64,000 nt of DNA from Ruegeria lacuscaerulensis (GCF_013031245.1 NZ_WPZL01000013.1:1-64000); one strand, 5' to 3'. Positions 1 through 10,136 are shown, counted from the first letter of the stretch. Translations and numbers: made by a program. Notes: generated from the sequence alone by a model not told the origin.

Positions 1-51
1 GCCGAAGTCGCCGAACTCTGCGCCCGCTTCCCGATCTACCCGAACCTGTAA
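1..51 (+). CDS. glyA: Serine hydroxymethyltransferase, C-terminal end (partial)
   Basis: Only the last 16 codons and a TAA stop are present, ending in the peptide AELCARFPIYPNL. This resembles, from memory, the C-terminus of alphaproteobacterial serine hydroxymethyltransferases (CxRFPxY near the end). That enzyme interconverts serine and glycine with tetrahydrofolate in the cytoplasm. The next gene starts 18 bases downstream on the same strand, so the two are probably co-transcribed. The identification rests on a very short peptide and is tentative. Confidence 0.45.
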   Translation, partial: AEVAELCARFPIYPNL

Positions 52-69
52 GACGAAGGACCCTAAAAC

Positions 70-1047
70 ATGAGCTTTCATTCCATAGATCAAGCCCCCG
101 CCCGCCTGAACCGCAGCGAACTGGCTGTCCCCGGCAGCCAGCCGGGTATGTTCGAAAAGGCGGCAAAGTCGGATGTGGACGTCATCTTCCTCGATCTGGA
201 AGACGCCGTCGCGCCTGATGAAAAAGAACAGGCCCGCAAGAACATCATCGAGGCGCTGAACGACATCGACTGGGGCAGCAAGGCCATGTCGGTGCGGATC
301 AACGGACTGGACACGCATTACATGTATCGCGACGTGGTTGATGTGGTCGAACAGGCTGGCGAACGGCTGGACCTGATCATGATTCCAAAGGTTGGAACCG
401 CCGCCGACGTCTATGCCGTCGATATGCTGGTGACCCAGATCGAGGATGCCAAGGGCTACAAAAAGCGGATCGGGTTCGAACATATCATCGAAACGGCGCT
501 TGGCATGCAGAATGTCGGCGAGATAGCTGCCGCGTCGAAGCGTAATGAAAGCCTGCATTTCGGCGTTGCCGACTACGCGGCTTCGACGCGCGCGCGGACC
601 ACGATCATCGGTGGTGTAAACCCCGACTATTCCGTTCTGACGGATGCGGACGCCGACGGTGGTCGCCTGACCCATTGGGGCGATATGTGGCACTATGCGC
701 TGGCCCGCATGGTGGTCGCGGCCCGCGCGAATGGCCTGCGCCCGATTGACGGTCCGTTCGGCGACTTTCAGGATCCGGACGGATACCGGGCGGCGGCAAA
801 ACGTGCTGCGGTTCTGGGCTGCGAAGGCAAATGGGCCATCCACCCCAGCCAGATCGCACTGGCCAACGAGGTCATGTCTCCATCCGATGCAGAAGTGACC
901 AAGGCGCAGCGCATTCTGGTCGCAATGGCCGAAGCCGAAGCTTCCGGAAAAGGCGCTGTGTCGCTGGATGGCCGTCTGATCGATTATGCCTCGATCCGCC
1001 AGGCCGAGGTGCTGGTTGAAAAAGCCGGTCAGATCGCCGCGGCCTGA
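70..1047 (+). CDS. Malyl-CoA / beta-methylmalyl-CoA lyase-like protein (HpcH/HpaI, CitE-like family)
   Basis: This 325-residue protein belongs to the citrate lyase beta-like CoA-ester lyases. It carries the N-terminal segment VPGSQPGMFEKAAKSDVDV, the FLDLEDAVAP metal and substrate motif near residue 55, and RINGLDT near residue 99. KWAIHPSQ lies near residue 257. The layout closely follows Rhodobacter Mcl1, which cleaves malyl-CoA to acetyl-CoA and glyoxylate (and beta-methylmalyl-CoA) in the ethylmalonyl-CoA pathway and 3-hydroxypropionate metabolism. The start follows a GAAGGA ribosome site. It sits behind a probable glyA, which suggests a link between glyoxylate, glycine and serine metabolism. 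The precise substrate is not proven because several Roseobacter paralogues exist. Confidence 0.72.
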   Translation: MSFHSIDQAPARLNRSELAVPGSQPGMFEKAAKSDVDVIFLDLEDAVAPDEKEQARKNIIEALNDIDWGSKAMSVRINGLDTHYMYRDVVDVVEQAGERLDLIMIPKVGTAADVYAVDMLVTQIEDAKGYKKRIGFEHIIETALGMQNVGEIAAASKRNESLHFGVADYAASTRARTTIIGGVNPDYSVLTDADADGGRLTHWGDMWHYALARMVVAARANGLRPIDGPFGDFQDPDGYRAAAKRAAVLGCEGKWAIHPSQIALANEVMSPSDAEVTKAQRILVAMAEAEASGKGAVSLDGRLIDYASIRQAEVLVEKAGQIAAA

Positions 1048-1070
1048 TCCGCTGCTGACATATAAACGAG

Positions 1071-1105
1071 AATTGCGAGGCTATTCCGGCCTCGCAATTT
1101 CTTTC
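1071..1105 (+). terminator. Intrinsic terminator after the malyl-CoA lyase gene
   Basis: An 11-bp perfect stem (AATTGCGAGGC pairing with GCCTCGCAATT) encloses a 7-base loop and is followed by a T-rich run (TTCTTTCT). It lies 23 bases after the stop of the lyase gene and 30 bases beyond the end of convergent nosX, so it may work for both. Confidence 0.8.
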
Positions 1106-1136
1106 TACAGAAGAAATCTCCGACTGGCCCTGATGA

Positions 1137-2039
1137 TCAGATGCACATCTCAAGCCTGACCTCGGGAAAAGAAGCGATCACGGAGTTCACTTGTGATCTC
1201 GGAACCACGCACAAGGCCGTTGACAGACCATCGGCGATGGCTGCGCTGGGTGCGGAAACAGAGACGACAAGTTCCTGTCGGTTATCTCCCTTGGGGTTGA
1301 GGATGTGACCCTGCTCATCAGTAAGCATAACGCTGTTGGAGGCGGAGGTCGCAACGGCCCGGTCCCGAAGTTCAATGGTTTTATGAACTTTGCCCGCGGC
1401 TCCGGCCAGACCGACGCGCCAGTCCTGTCCGTCGCTGCGTCGCCCTCGGGCCGCGATTTCCCCCATGTTCACAAGCACATCGCGCAACCCATGTGAGGCA
1501 AGCAAAGCGCTGATGCGATCAGTAATGGCGCCTTGGGCGATACCGTTCAGGGTAAGCGCTGATTTACCCGGTTGGGGCAGGCGGATTTCACCGGTCAGAA
1601 CGGTGACGCGGCTCCAACTGACCGTACCTTCGGCAGTTCGGAGTTCAGCCGGGGTCGCACCGATTGCGAGCGCGCTCCAGACGGGCTGGATCGTTGGATC
1701 GAAAGCACCGCCTGAGGCCTTGTGCAGTGCGGTGCACAGACTGAGGACATTCAACAACTCGGGCGACGGAGCCGACAGGTGACCGTCACGGTTCAACCGG
1801 CTCAGTTCCGATTGCGGCCTGTACAGGCTGAAGATGTTCTCCAGACGGTTCACCTCAGCCTCGACCGCTGCAATGATCGGCGCAGCTTGTGCATCGGTCA
1901 GCCCTTCCAGCCGCAAACTGGCCGCTGCCCCCAGCGCGACCCCGCGCCAATGGGCGACCGGGGCGGGGGACGCACCGGCAGGAAAGGCCGCGCAGGCGGC
2001 AGACATGGTGAGGAACCGGCGGCGGGAGAGCAGAGTCAT
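1137..2039 (-). CDS. nosX: NosX, ApbE-type FAD:protein FMN transferase
   Basis: The 300-residue protein starts with a twin-arginine signal (SRRRFLTM) and is then an ApbE-like flavin transferase. In the nos system this periplasmic enzyme attaches FMN covalently to a threonine of NosR, which maintains electron flow to N2O reductase. It has the N-terminal LENIFSLYRPQSELSRLN segment, HKASGGAFDPTIQPVW, and the ALTLNGIAQGAITDRI region typical of ApbE. It is the last gene of the nos operon, and its start overlaps the end of nosL by four bases (ATGA). The length is normal for NosX. Confidence 0.93.
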   Translation of the reverse strand: MTLLSRRRFLTMSAACAAFPAGASPAPVAHWRGVALGAAASLRLEGLTDAQAAPIIAAVEAEVNRLENIFSLYRPQSELSRLNRDGHLSAPSPELLNVLSLCTALHKASGGAFDPTIQPVWSALAIGATPAELRTAEGTVSWSRVTVLTGEIRLPQPGKSALTLNGIAQGAITDRISALLASHGLRDVLVNMGEIAARGRRSDGQDWRVGLAGAAGKVHKTIELRDRAVATSASNSVMLTDEQGHILNPKGDNRQELVVSVSAPSAAIADGLSTALCVVPRSQVNSVIASFPEVRLEMCI

Positions 2040-2551
2040 GAGGGGGTCTCCAGTTTCAGGTCCAGATCGACGGGGCCCAGAACCTCGGTGTCGGGAATGT
2101 CGGAAAGTGGCAGGGAAGAGCCGCCGTATTGTTCGATGAAAGCCGTGGCATCGTCAGGATTGGCAAAGGGAACAACCTCGCGCGCGCCCATGCCGCCCGC
2201 GACATTGGCCCCAACGACAAAGGTTGCGCCGTCCGCGGCGATCCAGTTGGAGATGCCGGGTTGCCGCCAGTTGGGTGCGACACCCATATCGCTGACGTAG
2301 ACGGCAGTGATTTCGGCATCCCGTTCGGGGCTTTTGAGATAAGCCACCATGTCGCGCACCTGTGCAAAGAACAGCGGCACCGGGTAGCCCTCCAGATGAA
2401 TCTGCCCTTTTGGTCCGCCATGTTCTGCGATGTTCATCTGACAGAAGAAGCTCAGCGCGTCCGGGGTCAGATCGACCGGGTCGGGGGCGGCGATCTGTTC
2501 CTCTTTACAGGCCGACAGGGCAATCAGCGCGATCAGGGCAAAGCGCTTCAC
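2036..2551 (-). CDS. nosL: NosL copper-chaperone lipoprotein
   Basis: The 171-residue protein has a short lipoprotein signal (MKRFALIALIALSAC, lipobox LSAC). It also has the Cys-x-Met motif FFCQMNIAEHGG, which binds Cu(I) in NosL for delivery to NosZ apo-protein in the periplasm. The start is a GTG that overlaps the nosY stop (GTGA) and follows GGAGGG at good spacing. A longer open frame upstream lies inside nosY and was not used. The C-terminal part contains the NosL fold segment AEITAVYVSDMG. Confidence 0.92.
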   Translation of the reverse strand: MKRFALIALIALSACKEEQIAAPDPVDLTPDALSFFCQMNIAEHGGPKGQIHLEGYPVPLFFAQVRDMVAYLKSPERDAEITAVYVSDMGVAPNWRQPGISNWIAADGATFVVGANVAGGMGAREVVPFANPDDATAFIEQYGGSSLPLSDIPDTEVLGPVDLDLKLETPS

Positions 2552-3369
2552 GGCTCGACCCTCCGGAAAGCCAGGCGCGCAAGGGCAAAGCCCAGCACCG
2601 GCCAAATCAACAGCGACGCAGGCGCGGCCCAGACGGGCAGGGCCTGTGCGGCCCCAGTCATGCCGGACGCCATCGCGACGCCTTCGGTCGCGGCGATATT
2701 CCACAGACGGAATGCGTCGGCCGGGTTGGCTACCATCACCCATGGAAAGACGGATCGGGTGAAAGTGCCGCCCTCGTCCATGACGACAGCCCCCAACAGG
2801 CCCAGATCATAGAGGACGACAAAGACCAGCCAGAGCCCGGCCGACATACCTGCTGCCGCCGTGGCGCCCCTAGCCAGGGCAGACAGCAGGTATCCCAGCG
2901 CCAGAAACACGGCGCCAAGCAGGATGGAAGTCAGGATAAGGCGTAGCAGAGCAATCAGGCTTTCAGTGCCCGCTCCGCCGAACCATGCCGCCACCGCACC
3001 GGCGGTGCCGAAGCCGACAGTCATGGCAAAGGCGAGTGCGGCGAGATGGGCAGTGAACTTGCCCAACAGGATTTCCCCGCGCCCTGCGGGGTATGACAGC
3101 AGCAGCGACAGGCTGCCCCGGTCCACGTCGCCGGCGATGGCGTCGAAGGAAATCATCAACGCCAGCAGCGGGGCAAGGTAGACAGACAGGGTTGTCATCG
3201 AGGCGACCGAAACGGTCAGCATATCAACACCCAGTGTGCCGGTCGGTGCGCTGCCTGCGAAGGTCAGGGCCAAAGCAAACAGTACCATAATCAGTGTGAC
3301 CATCAGCAGCCAGCGGTTACGGCGCAGGATCAGCATCTCGGTGCGGGTGATGGCGAGGAAGCGGGTCAT
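2548..3369 (-). CDS. nosY: NosY, ABC transporter permease of the NosDFY complex
   Basis: The 273-residue integral membrane protein has about six hydrophobic segments (starting WLLMVTLIMVLFALALTF). It contains the ABC-2-type permease stretch SFDAIAGDVDRGSLSLLLSY, typical of NosY. It forms the membrane part of NosDFY, which works with NosL in building the CuZ cluster of NosZ. The ATG overlaps the nosF stop by four bases, and the TGA overlaps the GTG of nosL, indicating translational coupling. Confidence 0.93.
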   Translation of the reverse strand: MTRFLAITRTEMLILRRNRWLLMVTLIMVLFALALTFAGSAPTGTLGVDMLTVSVASMTTLSVYLAPLLALMISFDAIAGDVDRGSLSLLLSYPAGRGEILLGKFTAHLAALAFAMTVGFGTAGAVAAWFGGAGTESLIALLRLILTSILLGAVFLALGYLLSALARGATAAAGMSAGLWLVFVVLYDLGLLGAVVMDEGGTFTRSVFPWVMVANPADAFRLWNIAATEGVAMASGMTGAAQALPVWAAPASLLIWPVLGFALARLAFRRVEP

Positions 3370-4259
3370 TGCAAATCCTCCTGAGCGTAATGGCGATAGA
3401 GGTCTTCCAGCTTGGGCGGGGTCATTTCCACATCCGCCACAGCGTCGCCCATGTTGGCGATCCGTCGTAGGGCCTCCATCTTGTCGTCGGGGGTGCAGAG
3501 CAGTTCGACAGACGCGCCGTTGATCCGGTCGCCGCCAAGTTCGGCTGCCAGCGCTTCGGGATTAGTGCTGGCGCGGACACGCAGGCGGATCGGCAGGCCG
3601 GCCAAAGCCGACAGGTTGGTCAGCGTGTCGTCAGCCACCATCCGACCTTTGCGCATGATGGCGATCCGGTCCGTGCGGGCCTCGACCTCGGTCAGGGCGT
3701 GAGAGGCGATCAGAACCGCAGTGCCCTGAGCAGCCAGTTCGTCGATTATGGCATAGAGATCCTGCCGTGAAATCGGGTCCAGCCCTGAAGTCGGCTCGTC
3801 CAGCAGCGCCATTTTGGGATGGCCCAGCAGTACTTGTGCCAGACCCAGACGTTGCCGCATGCCCTTGGAATAAGCACCGATCCGGCGGTCCAGCGCGTCG
3901 CTGAGGCCAACACGATCCAGCAGGCCGGGCACATCGGCTTTGGTGCCTGACAGTTTTGCGAACAGGGTCAGCTGCTCGCGCCCCGTCAAGGCTGGGTGAA
4001 ACGACACGGCTTCGGGCAGATAGGCCGTCTCGCGCCGCGCCTGCGCGCTGCCGGGGGTGGCGTCGCCGATTCGAATGGCTCCGCCGTGGATCGGCGTCAG
4101 GCCGAGGATGGATTTGATCAGGGTCGACTTGCCCGCGCCGTTATGGCCCAGCAGCGCCACGCGCTGACCGGGGGCAAGGGACAGGGTGATATCGTCAAGA
4201 ACGCGGGTTTTTCCGCGATCCTTGCTGACGTGGTCGATAACTAGGGCCTTATCCGTCAT
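3366..4259 (-). CDS. nosF: NosF, ABC transporter ATP-binding protein
   Basis: The 297-residue ATPase has Walker A GHNGAGKST (residues about 38-46), the signature YSKGMRQRLGLAQ, and Walker B KMALLDEPTSGLDP. It energises the NosDFY complex on the cytoplasmic face. The start overlaps the end of nosD by 11 bases. The C-terminal region of about 80 residues beyond the nucleotide-binding domain is usual for NosF. Confidence 0.94.
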   Translation of the reverse strand: MTDKALVIDHVSKDRGKTRVLDDITLSLAPGQRVALLGHNGAGKSTLIKSILGLTPIHGGAIRIGDATPGSAQARRETAYLPEAVSFHPALTGREQLTLFAKLSGTKADVPGLLDRVGLSDALDRRIGAYSKGMRQRLGLAQVLLGHPKMALLDEPTSGLDPISRQDLYAIIDELAAQGTAVLIASHALTEVEARTDRIAIMRKGRMVADDTLTNLSALAGLPIRLRVRASTNPEALAAELGGDRINGASVELLCTPDDKMEALRRIANMGDAVADVEMTPPKLEDLYRHYAQEDLQ

Positions 4260-5505
4260 GAGGCACCTTTTTCATAGCTGGGGGTTCAGGGGCTTGCATC
4301 AATGGGTTGCTGTCCATCACGCCACCCGGCAGCAGGGCCGGGAAGGCGGATTGCGACCAGCGCACCAGTTGCACGGCGGGGGAGCCGAGCAGCAGTTTGG
4401 CTGAGGGTTGGGTCCACAGCACATGGTCCATACTGTCGTTGGGGCGATATGGAGCATCGGCGATGCCGTTGCCATCCACATCATAGGCGGCGAAATCGGA
4501 CCAGTAATTGCCGCGCCCGTCTTCGGACCACTCGACCCATTTGGTCGAGACGTATTTCACCTGTGTCCGGTTGCCGACAAAGGCGTTGCCAACGATGCGG
4601 TTGCGTTCGCTGCCGGCGGTAAAGTGGATGCCTATGCCGCATCCCTGGAACCAGTTATCGGTGAATTCGTTCTTGTTGGAGTTATAGAGGAAGGTGCATT
4701 TTTCCTTGGCACCTTTCACCACGTTGCCAGTGATGACGCTCTTGTTGGCATAGTTCAGCATCACACCATGTTCGCGGTCGCCAATTGAGACATTGTTGGC
4801 AACGGTCACATTGGTCGTGAACATCACCGCATAGCCCAGATCATTGCCGATTGAGACATTGTCGCTGACGACCGAGTCGTCGGCATACATGTAGTGCACG
4901 GCAAAGCGCAGATCGCGGAACAGGTTGCCTGTGAAGGTGTTTTTCTTGGACGAGTTCACAAAGATCCCGTCGCGGCCATAGCGGATCTCATTGTCTTCGA
5001 CCCGCGCACCCGGCGCGTTCCAGACGTAGACTCCGTTGCCGCGGTCGTTCATCCGCTGGTCCTGTCGCCCTTCGATCCGGTTGCCGCGTACGATGCTGTC
5101 CTTGGCTCCGTGAATGTCGATGCCATAGAGGTTGCCCAGCAACACGTTATCCTCGACCACCGGCGCTTTGGCCGTTTTGGTCAGCTGGATGCCACTGTCG
5201 ATCCCGTCATGGCTTGAGCCCGAGCCGATCACCGTCAGACCACGAACGGTCACGCCCGGCCCGGTCACGGTGATGACGCTGCCATTGCCTTGACCGTCGA
5301 TGGTAGCCTGTCCCAGCCCGTCGATGGTGACGGGCCGGTCCAGAATCAGTGTTTCGGTGTAAACACCGGGGCTCAGGCGGAGGGTGTCTCCATCCGCCGC
5401 CTGCACCAATATTTCATTGATGGCCCCCGCCCGGTTGGGCACATCCCAGTCCGCCGCCCAAAGGGGCGAGCCGAGCAGGAGCGGTACGAGCAGGGGCCAA
5501 CGCAT
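4249..5505 (-). CDS. nosD: NosD, periplasmic beta-helix protein for CuZ assembly
   Basis: The 418-residue protein has a Sec signal (MRWPLLVPLLLGSPLWAA) followed by right-handed beta-helix repeats of the N-x-(F/I)-x-G-N type (for example DNVLLGNLYGIDIHG and NTFTGNLF). This is the carbohydrate-binding/sugar-hydrolysis (CASH) fold of NosD. It is the periplasmic partner of NosFY and docks copper-loaded NosL and NosZ. It starts three bases after the nosZ stop codon. Confidence 0.94.
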   Translation of the reverse strand: MRWPLLVPLLLGSPLWAADWDVPNRAGAINEILVQAADGDTLRLSPGVYTETLILDRPVTIDGLGQATIDGQGNGSVITVTGPGVTVRGLTVIGSGSSHDGIDSGIQLTKTAKAPVVEDNVLLGNLYGIDIHGAKDSIVRGNRIEGRQDQRMNDRGNGVYVWNAPGARVEDNEIRYGRDGIFVNSSKKNTFTGNLFRDLRFAVHYMYADDSVVSDNVSIGNDLGYAVMFTTNVTVANNVSIGDREHGVMLNYANKSVITGNVVKGAKEKCTFLYNSNKNEFTDNWFQGCGIGIHFTAGSERNRIVGNAFVGNRTQVKYVSTKWVEWSEDGRGNYWSDFAAYDVDGNGIADAPYRPNDSMDHVLWTQPSAKLLLGSPAVQLVRWSQSAFPALLPGGVMDSNPLMQAPEPPAMKKVPHDG

Positions 5506-5508
5506 GGG

Positions 5509-7416
5509 TTATGCTCCCTGCGGTTCGACCAGCATCCGGCCGCGCATTTCCATGTGCAGCGCGTGGCAGAACCACTGGCAATAGAACCAGTGCACGCCCG
5601 GACGGTCAGCGGTGAAGGTGACCGAGGCGGTTGCCAGCGGTGCGACTTCCATCGCGATGCCGTAGTTGCCCAGGCAGAAGCCGTGGGTCACATCGTCCAC
5701 GTCATCCAGGTTGGTGATGTAGACCGTCACCTCGTCACCCTGTTTGACGGTGAACTTCTCAAGGCTGAAGGTCGGTGCCTGCGAAGTCATGTAGACCCGT
5801 ACCTTGTTGCCGTCACGGATGGGCTCTTCAGCACCTTCTTCCAGATCGATGCCATCGGCTTCGGCCTGTTTGCGGGCGTCTTCCCAGGTGACGTCGGCAC
5901 GATCCCAAACATTGACCGGGTTGACGATGTCGCTGCGAACGATGATCGAGTCATGCGGCTCGGCAAAGGTCGGACCGTCGTGAACCACTTTCATCTCGTT
6001 GGACGAGATGTCGATCAGCTGCTCGTTCTCGGGCTTCAGCGGGCCTACGTTCAGGAAGCGGTCTTTCGAGAACTTGTTCATCGAAATCAGCCACTTGCCG
6101 TCTGCATCCTTGGTTTCGCCCATGGAGGTCGAGTTGTGACCCGGCTGATAGTGCACGTCGACCTTCGAGATGATCGGGTCCACATCGGCGCCACCGTAAG
6201 CCTCGATTGCCTTTTCGATGTTCCACTTCACGATCTGGCTGTCCAGGAACAGCGTGGTGAACGCGTTGCCCTGACCGTCATAAGCGGTGTGAAGCGGGCC
6301 AAGACCCAGCTGCGGCTCACCCACGATGCAGGACCGCGGGTCGGCATCGCTTTCGAACAGGGCGTCCAGCTTGGTCACGTCCATGATCGAAACGGTCGGC
6401 GACAGCTTACCGTTGATGCAGACGTGCTTGCCGTCAGGCGCGGTGTTGATACCGTGCGGCGAGTTCGGGATCGGAATGTAGCGGGTGTAGTTCTTGTTCT
6501 GACCCTTACGGCCGTCCAGAACCTTGACGCCTTTCAGTTCCTGATAGTCACCGGCCTCGATACCTTTTTCGATTTCAGCAAGGTTGAAGACAACGACGTG
6601 GTCCAGCTCGTTCTCGGTCATCTCGGCCAGGTTCATACCCATTTCCGAGTTGTACGAGGTCGAATAGGCGTATTTGCCCTGATAGTCGCAGTCGGTGTTG
6701 TCGAGGTTGCCCGACACGATCACCTGCCATGCCACTTCCATGGTGTCGCCGTCCAGCGCGGTGAAGATGTTCACGTACTGCGACGGATCGTCCAGCACGG
6801 TGCCGTCATTGACCAGCGGAGTTTCGTCTTCACCGTTGGCAAATACATAGCCGGTGCGTGGGAATTTCTGCGGACGCAGACCGTGGATCGCCTTGGCGTT
6901 CGGGATCTCGGTGATCTTGTCGCATTTCATCACGTCGCAGCGCACGCGGGCGACGCGGGTGTTGGCCTTGTCGTTCATGAACAGGTAACGGCCATCATAG
7001 GTGCCGTCGGTGAACGACATATGCGGGTGGTGAAGGTCGCCGTTGTCGTAGGTTTTCATGCCGCGCTTGGCGAGAAACTCTTTGGTTTCCGGCAGCAGAC
7101 CGTCGGTCATGATTTTCAGCGACTCGTTGGTCTGACCCCAGCCGGTGGCCGAGCAGCGGTTGAACACCGGTACCCGCATCAGTTCGCGCATGGACGGGAA
7201 GCCCAGGATGCGCAATTCACCGGTCTGACCCGAGGACCAGAAGCCGTAATACTCGTCCAGTTCACCGGGCTGCAGATTGGCATTGGCCGCAGCGCTTGCC
7301 TCTTTCGCGGTCATCAGGGTCGAGCCCAGACCGGTCCCGGCAATCACGGCGCCGGTTGCGGTTGCACCCAGCATCCCGCGGCGTGTGATGTTCAGTTTGT
7401 TTTCGTTGTCCGACAT
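5509..7416 (-). CDS. nosZ: Nitrous oxide reductase NosZ (clade I, Tat-exported)
   Basis: The 635-residue periplasmic enzyme reduces N2O to N2. It starts with a twin-arginine signal ([14 protein letters not shown]). Histidines for the CuZ cluster lie in [16 protein letters not shown] and further beta-propeller motifs. A C-terminal cupredoxin domain carries the CuA site in [16 protein letters not shown] (two Cys, His, Met and a Trp). Length and Tat signal place it in clade I. It follows nosR after a 16-base gap with a strong AGGAGG-like site. Confidence 0.97.
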   Translation of the reverse strand: MSDNENKLNITRRGMLGATATGAVIAGTGLGSTLMTAKEASAAANANLQPGELDEYYGFWSSGQTGELRILGFPSMRELMRVPVFNRCSATGWGQTNESLKIMTDGLLPETKEFLAKRGMKTYDNGDLHHPHMSFTDGTYDGRYLFMNDKANTRVARVRCDVMKCDKITEIPNAKAIHGLRPQKFPRTGYVFANGEDETPLVNDGTVLDDPSQYVNIFTALDGDTMEVAWQVIVSGNLDNTDCDYQGKYAYSTSYNSEMGMNLAEMTENELDHVVVFNLAEIEKGIEAGDYQELKGVKVLDGRKGQNKNYTRYIPIPNSPHGINTAPDGKHVCINGKLSPTVSIMDVTKLDALFESDADPRSCIVGEPQLGLGPLHTAYDGQGNAFTTLFLDSQIVKWNIEKAIEAYGGADVDPIISKVDVHYQPGHNSTSMGETKDADGKWLISMNKFSKDRFLNVGPLKPENEQLIDISSNEMKVVHDGPTFAEPHDSIIVRSDIVNPVNVWDRADVTWEDARKQAEADGIDLEEGAEEPIRDGNKVRVYMTSQAPTFSLEKFTVKQGDEVTVYITNLDDVDDVTHGFCLGNYGIAMEVAPLATASVTFTADRPGVHWFYCQWFCHALHMEMRGRMLVEPQGA

Positions 7417-7432
7417 GATCGTTCCTCCTTTT

Positions 7433-9610
7433 TTAGGAAACGGATTGCGGTTTGGCGTTCGGATGGTTCGCCGGTGGTTGTCCGAGCGGGGTCTTTAGGT
7501 CGACCGACCCTGTCTTGGCCCGCCGTTTCAGCTGGCGGATGACGACGGGACATTTCGTCTCGGACTGGTAGAGCACCTGACAATGCAGGCAGGTGACGCA
7601 CTCGTTCGGGTTGATCTCACCGGTGGGGTGGATCGCCTGAACGGGGCATTCGTTGGCGCAGGTCTGACAGGGGGTGCCGCAATCCTTGTAGCGGCGCAGC
7701 CAGTCAAACATGCGGACACGGGCAGGGATTGCCAGCGCTCCGCCCAGCGGGCAGAGATAGCGGCAATAAAACCGTTCGATGAACAGCCCGATCCCCAGCA
7801 GGAGCAGCGCAAAGACCACGAAGGGCCAGTCGCGCATGAATTTCAGAATGATCGCGGTTTTGAACGGCTCGATCTCAGCATATTTTTCGGCCAGCGGGAT
7901 CGAGACGAAACTGAGGCCAAAAAGCCCAAGGAAGATCATGTATTTCGCCGGCCAGAGGCGTTCGTTCAGGCCCCAGGGCAGGGTCCATTGCGGCACTTTC
8001 AGCGCGCGGGCGATCTTGTTGGTCAGCTCTTGCAGCGCACCAAACGGGCACAGCCAGCCGCAATAGGCACCACGGCCCCAGAACAGCAGCGCGGCAGCCA
8101 CGGCGAACCATTGGATGAAAACAAGCGGGTCTAGCAGGAAGGCATCCCATGAGAACCCGGTGCGCAAGCTGCCGGCCAGCGCCATCAGGTTCACGACACT
8201 CAGCTGCGCATTGGCGTACCAGCCGATGAAGAACAGGGTCAAAGTCAGGTAGCCGATGCGGAACCAGTAGAAGACGCGCGCATTCATCGTGGCGTGGAAC
8301 TGGAAGAAGAAGGTCGCGGTCAGCACCAGAAGCATGACGCCCAGACCTGCAATCTCGAATGTGCGATCCTTCCAGATACGTTTCCACAGGGCGGCTTTGG
8401 CGGCGGCCTCGCCGGTGGCGTCATCGACAACGGTGGGGGCAGCAACCGGCAGCAAGTATTGCTCGGGTAGCTTGTAGCCCAGATCAAAGGTCAGAAAGGT
8501 CTTTTCAACCGCGCCAACGGCCCGTTGCACCAGCAGTTGCAGGCGGAACGGTTCGGTCGGGTCGAATTCCGCATCGGCGGGGATCTTGAAGATGTCCAGT
8601 TCGGTGAAACTGGGCGCATCAGAGGCTGCAACCTTGCCAAGGCGCTCTTGTTGCTTGTCAAAGAAGCGGACCGAGTTGTCGCCCTGGATCAACTGAATCC
8701 GGTCAAAAATACCCCCGCGCACATACCCTGAGCCTTTGAAGCTATATGCCCCGCGACCCAGCACCAAAATGGCCTGTTCGCCTTCGTCCAAACGGTTCAC
8801 GAGGTTCTGATATTCAGCTTCACCCAGCAGGGATTTCCCGATCGACGGGACCGAGACCAGCGCCATATGCATGTCGATGAAGGTATCATCCGGCTCACCC
8901 GGTTCCGGGCGTTTGATGGCACGCTGATCGCCCGTGGCCTCGAACGCGGCGTTGACCTGCCCGACATCCAGCGTCAGTCGCCGGATTGAGCCGTCGCCAG
9001 ACAGAGTGGTCCAGTCATAGAAGGCATTTTTAGCCATATCGACTTCGCGCTTCGGCCCATCGGCCTGCAACGGCGACAGGCCGCCCAGACCCAGTGCGCG
9101 GGACACTTTGATGCCGCCTCGCACAAGGCTGTCGTCTATCACCATGATCGTCACGGTGGCGCCGGAAATGATGTCGAGGTCATGCCCCTCACCCCCGGTT
9201 TCAGCTTCGCGCTTGAGGTCCAGGCCCGTGTAACCTTCGGTCAATTCGACCATCCGGGAATTGGGGATGCCGATCAGAACAATGGGCTCCGAGTGTTTGA
9301 CCAGTTTAACCCCGGTCAGAACGGCATCATCATCAATAGCGGCGACTACGTGGATTGGCTTGCCGGAATACCCGGTGGTGCCCACGAAATCCGAGGTTAG
9401 GAAAGCCCAGGCCAGGGTCTCGCCGCCCTTCAGAACAGGGGCGACGGGCACGTCATCGCGCACGGGACCAAAGGCGTCGGCCCCGGGGGCCAGATCGGCG
9501 GGAGTGATGTCGGGCAGGAAGCTGGCGAGGCTGTCGGCATGGGCACTGATCGCCATCAGGCAGGACAGGGTGAAGGCCAGTAGAAAGTGGATTGCGCGAC
9601 TTACGACCAT
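7433..9610 (-). CDS. nosR: NosR, membrane FMN/iron-sulfur electron donor and regulator for N2O reduction
   Basis: The 725-residue protein has a signal peptide and a periplasmic FMN-binding domain with the flavinylation motif SGATVT near residue 150. About six membrane segments follow from residue 410 on. It also has two CxxxCP motifs ([20 protein letters not shown]) and a C-terminal polyferredoxin region ([25 protein letters not shown]). NosR passes quinol-derived electrons toward NosZ, and NosX supplies its flavin. The start overlaps the end of nosC by ten bases. Confidence 0.96.
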   Translation of the reverse strand: MVVSRAIHFLLAFTLSCLMAISAHADSLASFLPDITPADLAPGADAFGPVRDDVPVAPVLKGGETLAWAFLTSDFVGTTGYSGKPIHVVAAIDDDAVLTGVKLVKHSEPIVLIGIPNSRMVELTEGYTGLDLKREAETGGEGHDLDIISGATVTIMVIDDSLVRGGIKVSRALGLGGLSPLQADGPKREVDMAKNAFYDWTTLSGDGSIRRLTLDVGQVNAAFEATGDQRAIKRPEPGEPDDTFIDMHMALVSVPSIGKSLLGEAEYQNLVNRLDEGEQAILVLGRGAYSFKGSGYVRGGIFDRIQLIQGDNSVRFFDKQQERLGKVAASDAPSFTELDIFKIPADAEFDPTEPFRLQLLVQRAVGAVEKTFLTFDLGYKLPEQYLLPVAAPTVVDDATGEAAAKAALWKRIWKDRTFEIAGLGVMLLVLTATFFFQFHATMNARVFYWFRIGYLTLTLFFIGWYANAQLSVVNLMALAGSLRTGFSWDAFLLDPLVFIQWFAVAAALLFWGRGAYCGWLCPFGALQELTNKIARALKVPQWTLPWGLNERLWPAKYMIFLGLFGLSFVSIPLAEKYAEIEPFKTAIILKFMRDWPFVVFALLLLGIGLFIERFYCRYLCPLGGALAIPARVRMFDWLRRYKDCGTPCQTCANECPVQAIHPTGEINPNECVTCLHCQVLYQSETKCPVVIRQLKRRAKTGSVDLKTPLGQPPANHPNAKPQSVS

Positions 9611-10065
9611 GGCGCACCTCCGGGTATTTGGATTGACGCCATGGACGCGCGCTGGGCGCGTTCGATTCTGTTTTCGAGCGCGGCCGGGGGACCACGGGTT
9701 TCAGGCCAGAGCCAGACTGAATTGCTGGATCCGAACTGGCTGGGAACAACGGTTTGCATGGATTGCGCAAATTCGATCCGCGCCAATTCGGGCAGGTCAG
9801 GCACCGGGGCCGCTGCCGTTACTGCGCACAGGGCGCAGTCGGCACATTTCGGACAGGGCGCGGTTGGATCTTCAGTTCCCTCTTCGAGGTCTACTTGAAC
9901 CCAGACCGCCCCTGCCTCCGAGCAGATCTCCACCCACATACTTTGTCCGGGACTCGCCAGTGCCGGACCAAGCATTTGCGACAGCAGAAGAAGGATGCCT
10001 GCCAAGACACACACCGCGCGCGATGCGCGGTTAAGGAGCGTGTGCAGAAGGACAGGGGCAGGCAT
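9601..10065 (-). CDS. nosC: NosC-like small membrane-anchored cysteine-rich protein
   Basis: The 154-residue protein has an N-terminal hydrophobic segment (CVLAGILLLLSQMLGPALA) and a metal- or redox-type cluster of four cysteines spaced CPKCADCALC at residues 71-80. It precedes nosR as the first gene of the operon, matching the position of nosC in the nosCRZDFYLX order of Paracoccus denitrificans. That protein also has a CxxCxxC motif and an unknown function. The assignment relies on position and motif. The DNR-type box lies 57 bases upstream of its ATG. Confidence 0.68.
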   Translation of the reverse strand: MPAPVLLHTLLNRASRAVCVLAGILLLLSQMLGPALASPGQSMWVEICSEAGAVWVQVDLEEGTEDPTAPCPKCADCALCAVTAAAPVPDLPELARIEFAQSMQTVVPSQFGSSNSVWLWPETRGPPAALENRIERAQRASMASIQIPGGAPWS

Positions 10066-10122
10066 AGAGAATCCAACTCGGCGTTCTTTCCGGAGTCCTA
10101 CGGGATTCTCTCAGACGGATAC

Positions 10123-10136
10123 TTGACATAGGTCAG
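10123..10136 (-). promoter_or_regulatory. FNR/DNR-type box upstream of the nos operon
   Basis: The sequence TTGACATAGGTCAG has a TTGAC half-site, a 4-base spacer and GTCAG, differing from TTGAC-N4-GTCAA by one base. It lies 57 bases upstream of the nosC start, the right distance for class II activation near -41. Confidence 0.8.

Noticed and set aside
1-1047. Serine-cycle methylotrophy operon
   Set aside because: Probable glyA end plus a malyl-CoA lyase-like gene recall a serine cycle, but no other serine-cycle genes are in the window and an ethylmalonyl-CoA role is at least as likely.
5290-7542. 750-codon open frame on the plus strand opposite nosZ/nosD
   Set aside because: It is the antisense shadow of strongly coding nosZ. 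It has no domain, is rich in Val/His/Asp as expected from reverse codon bias, and has no ribosome site.
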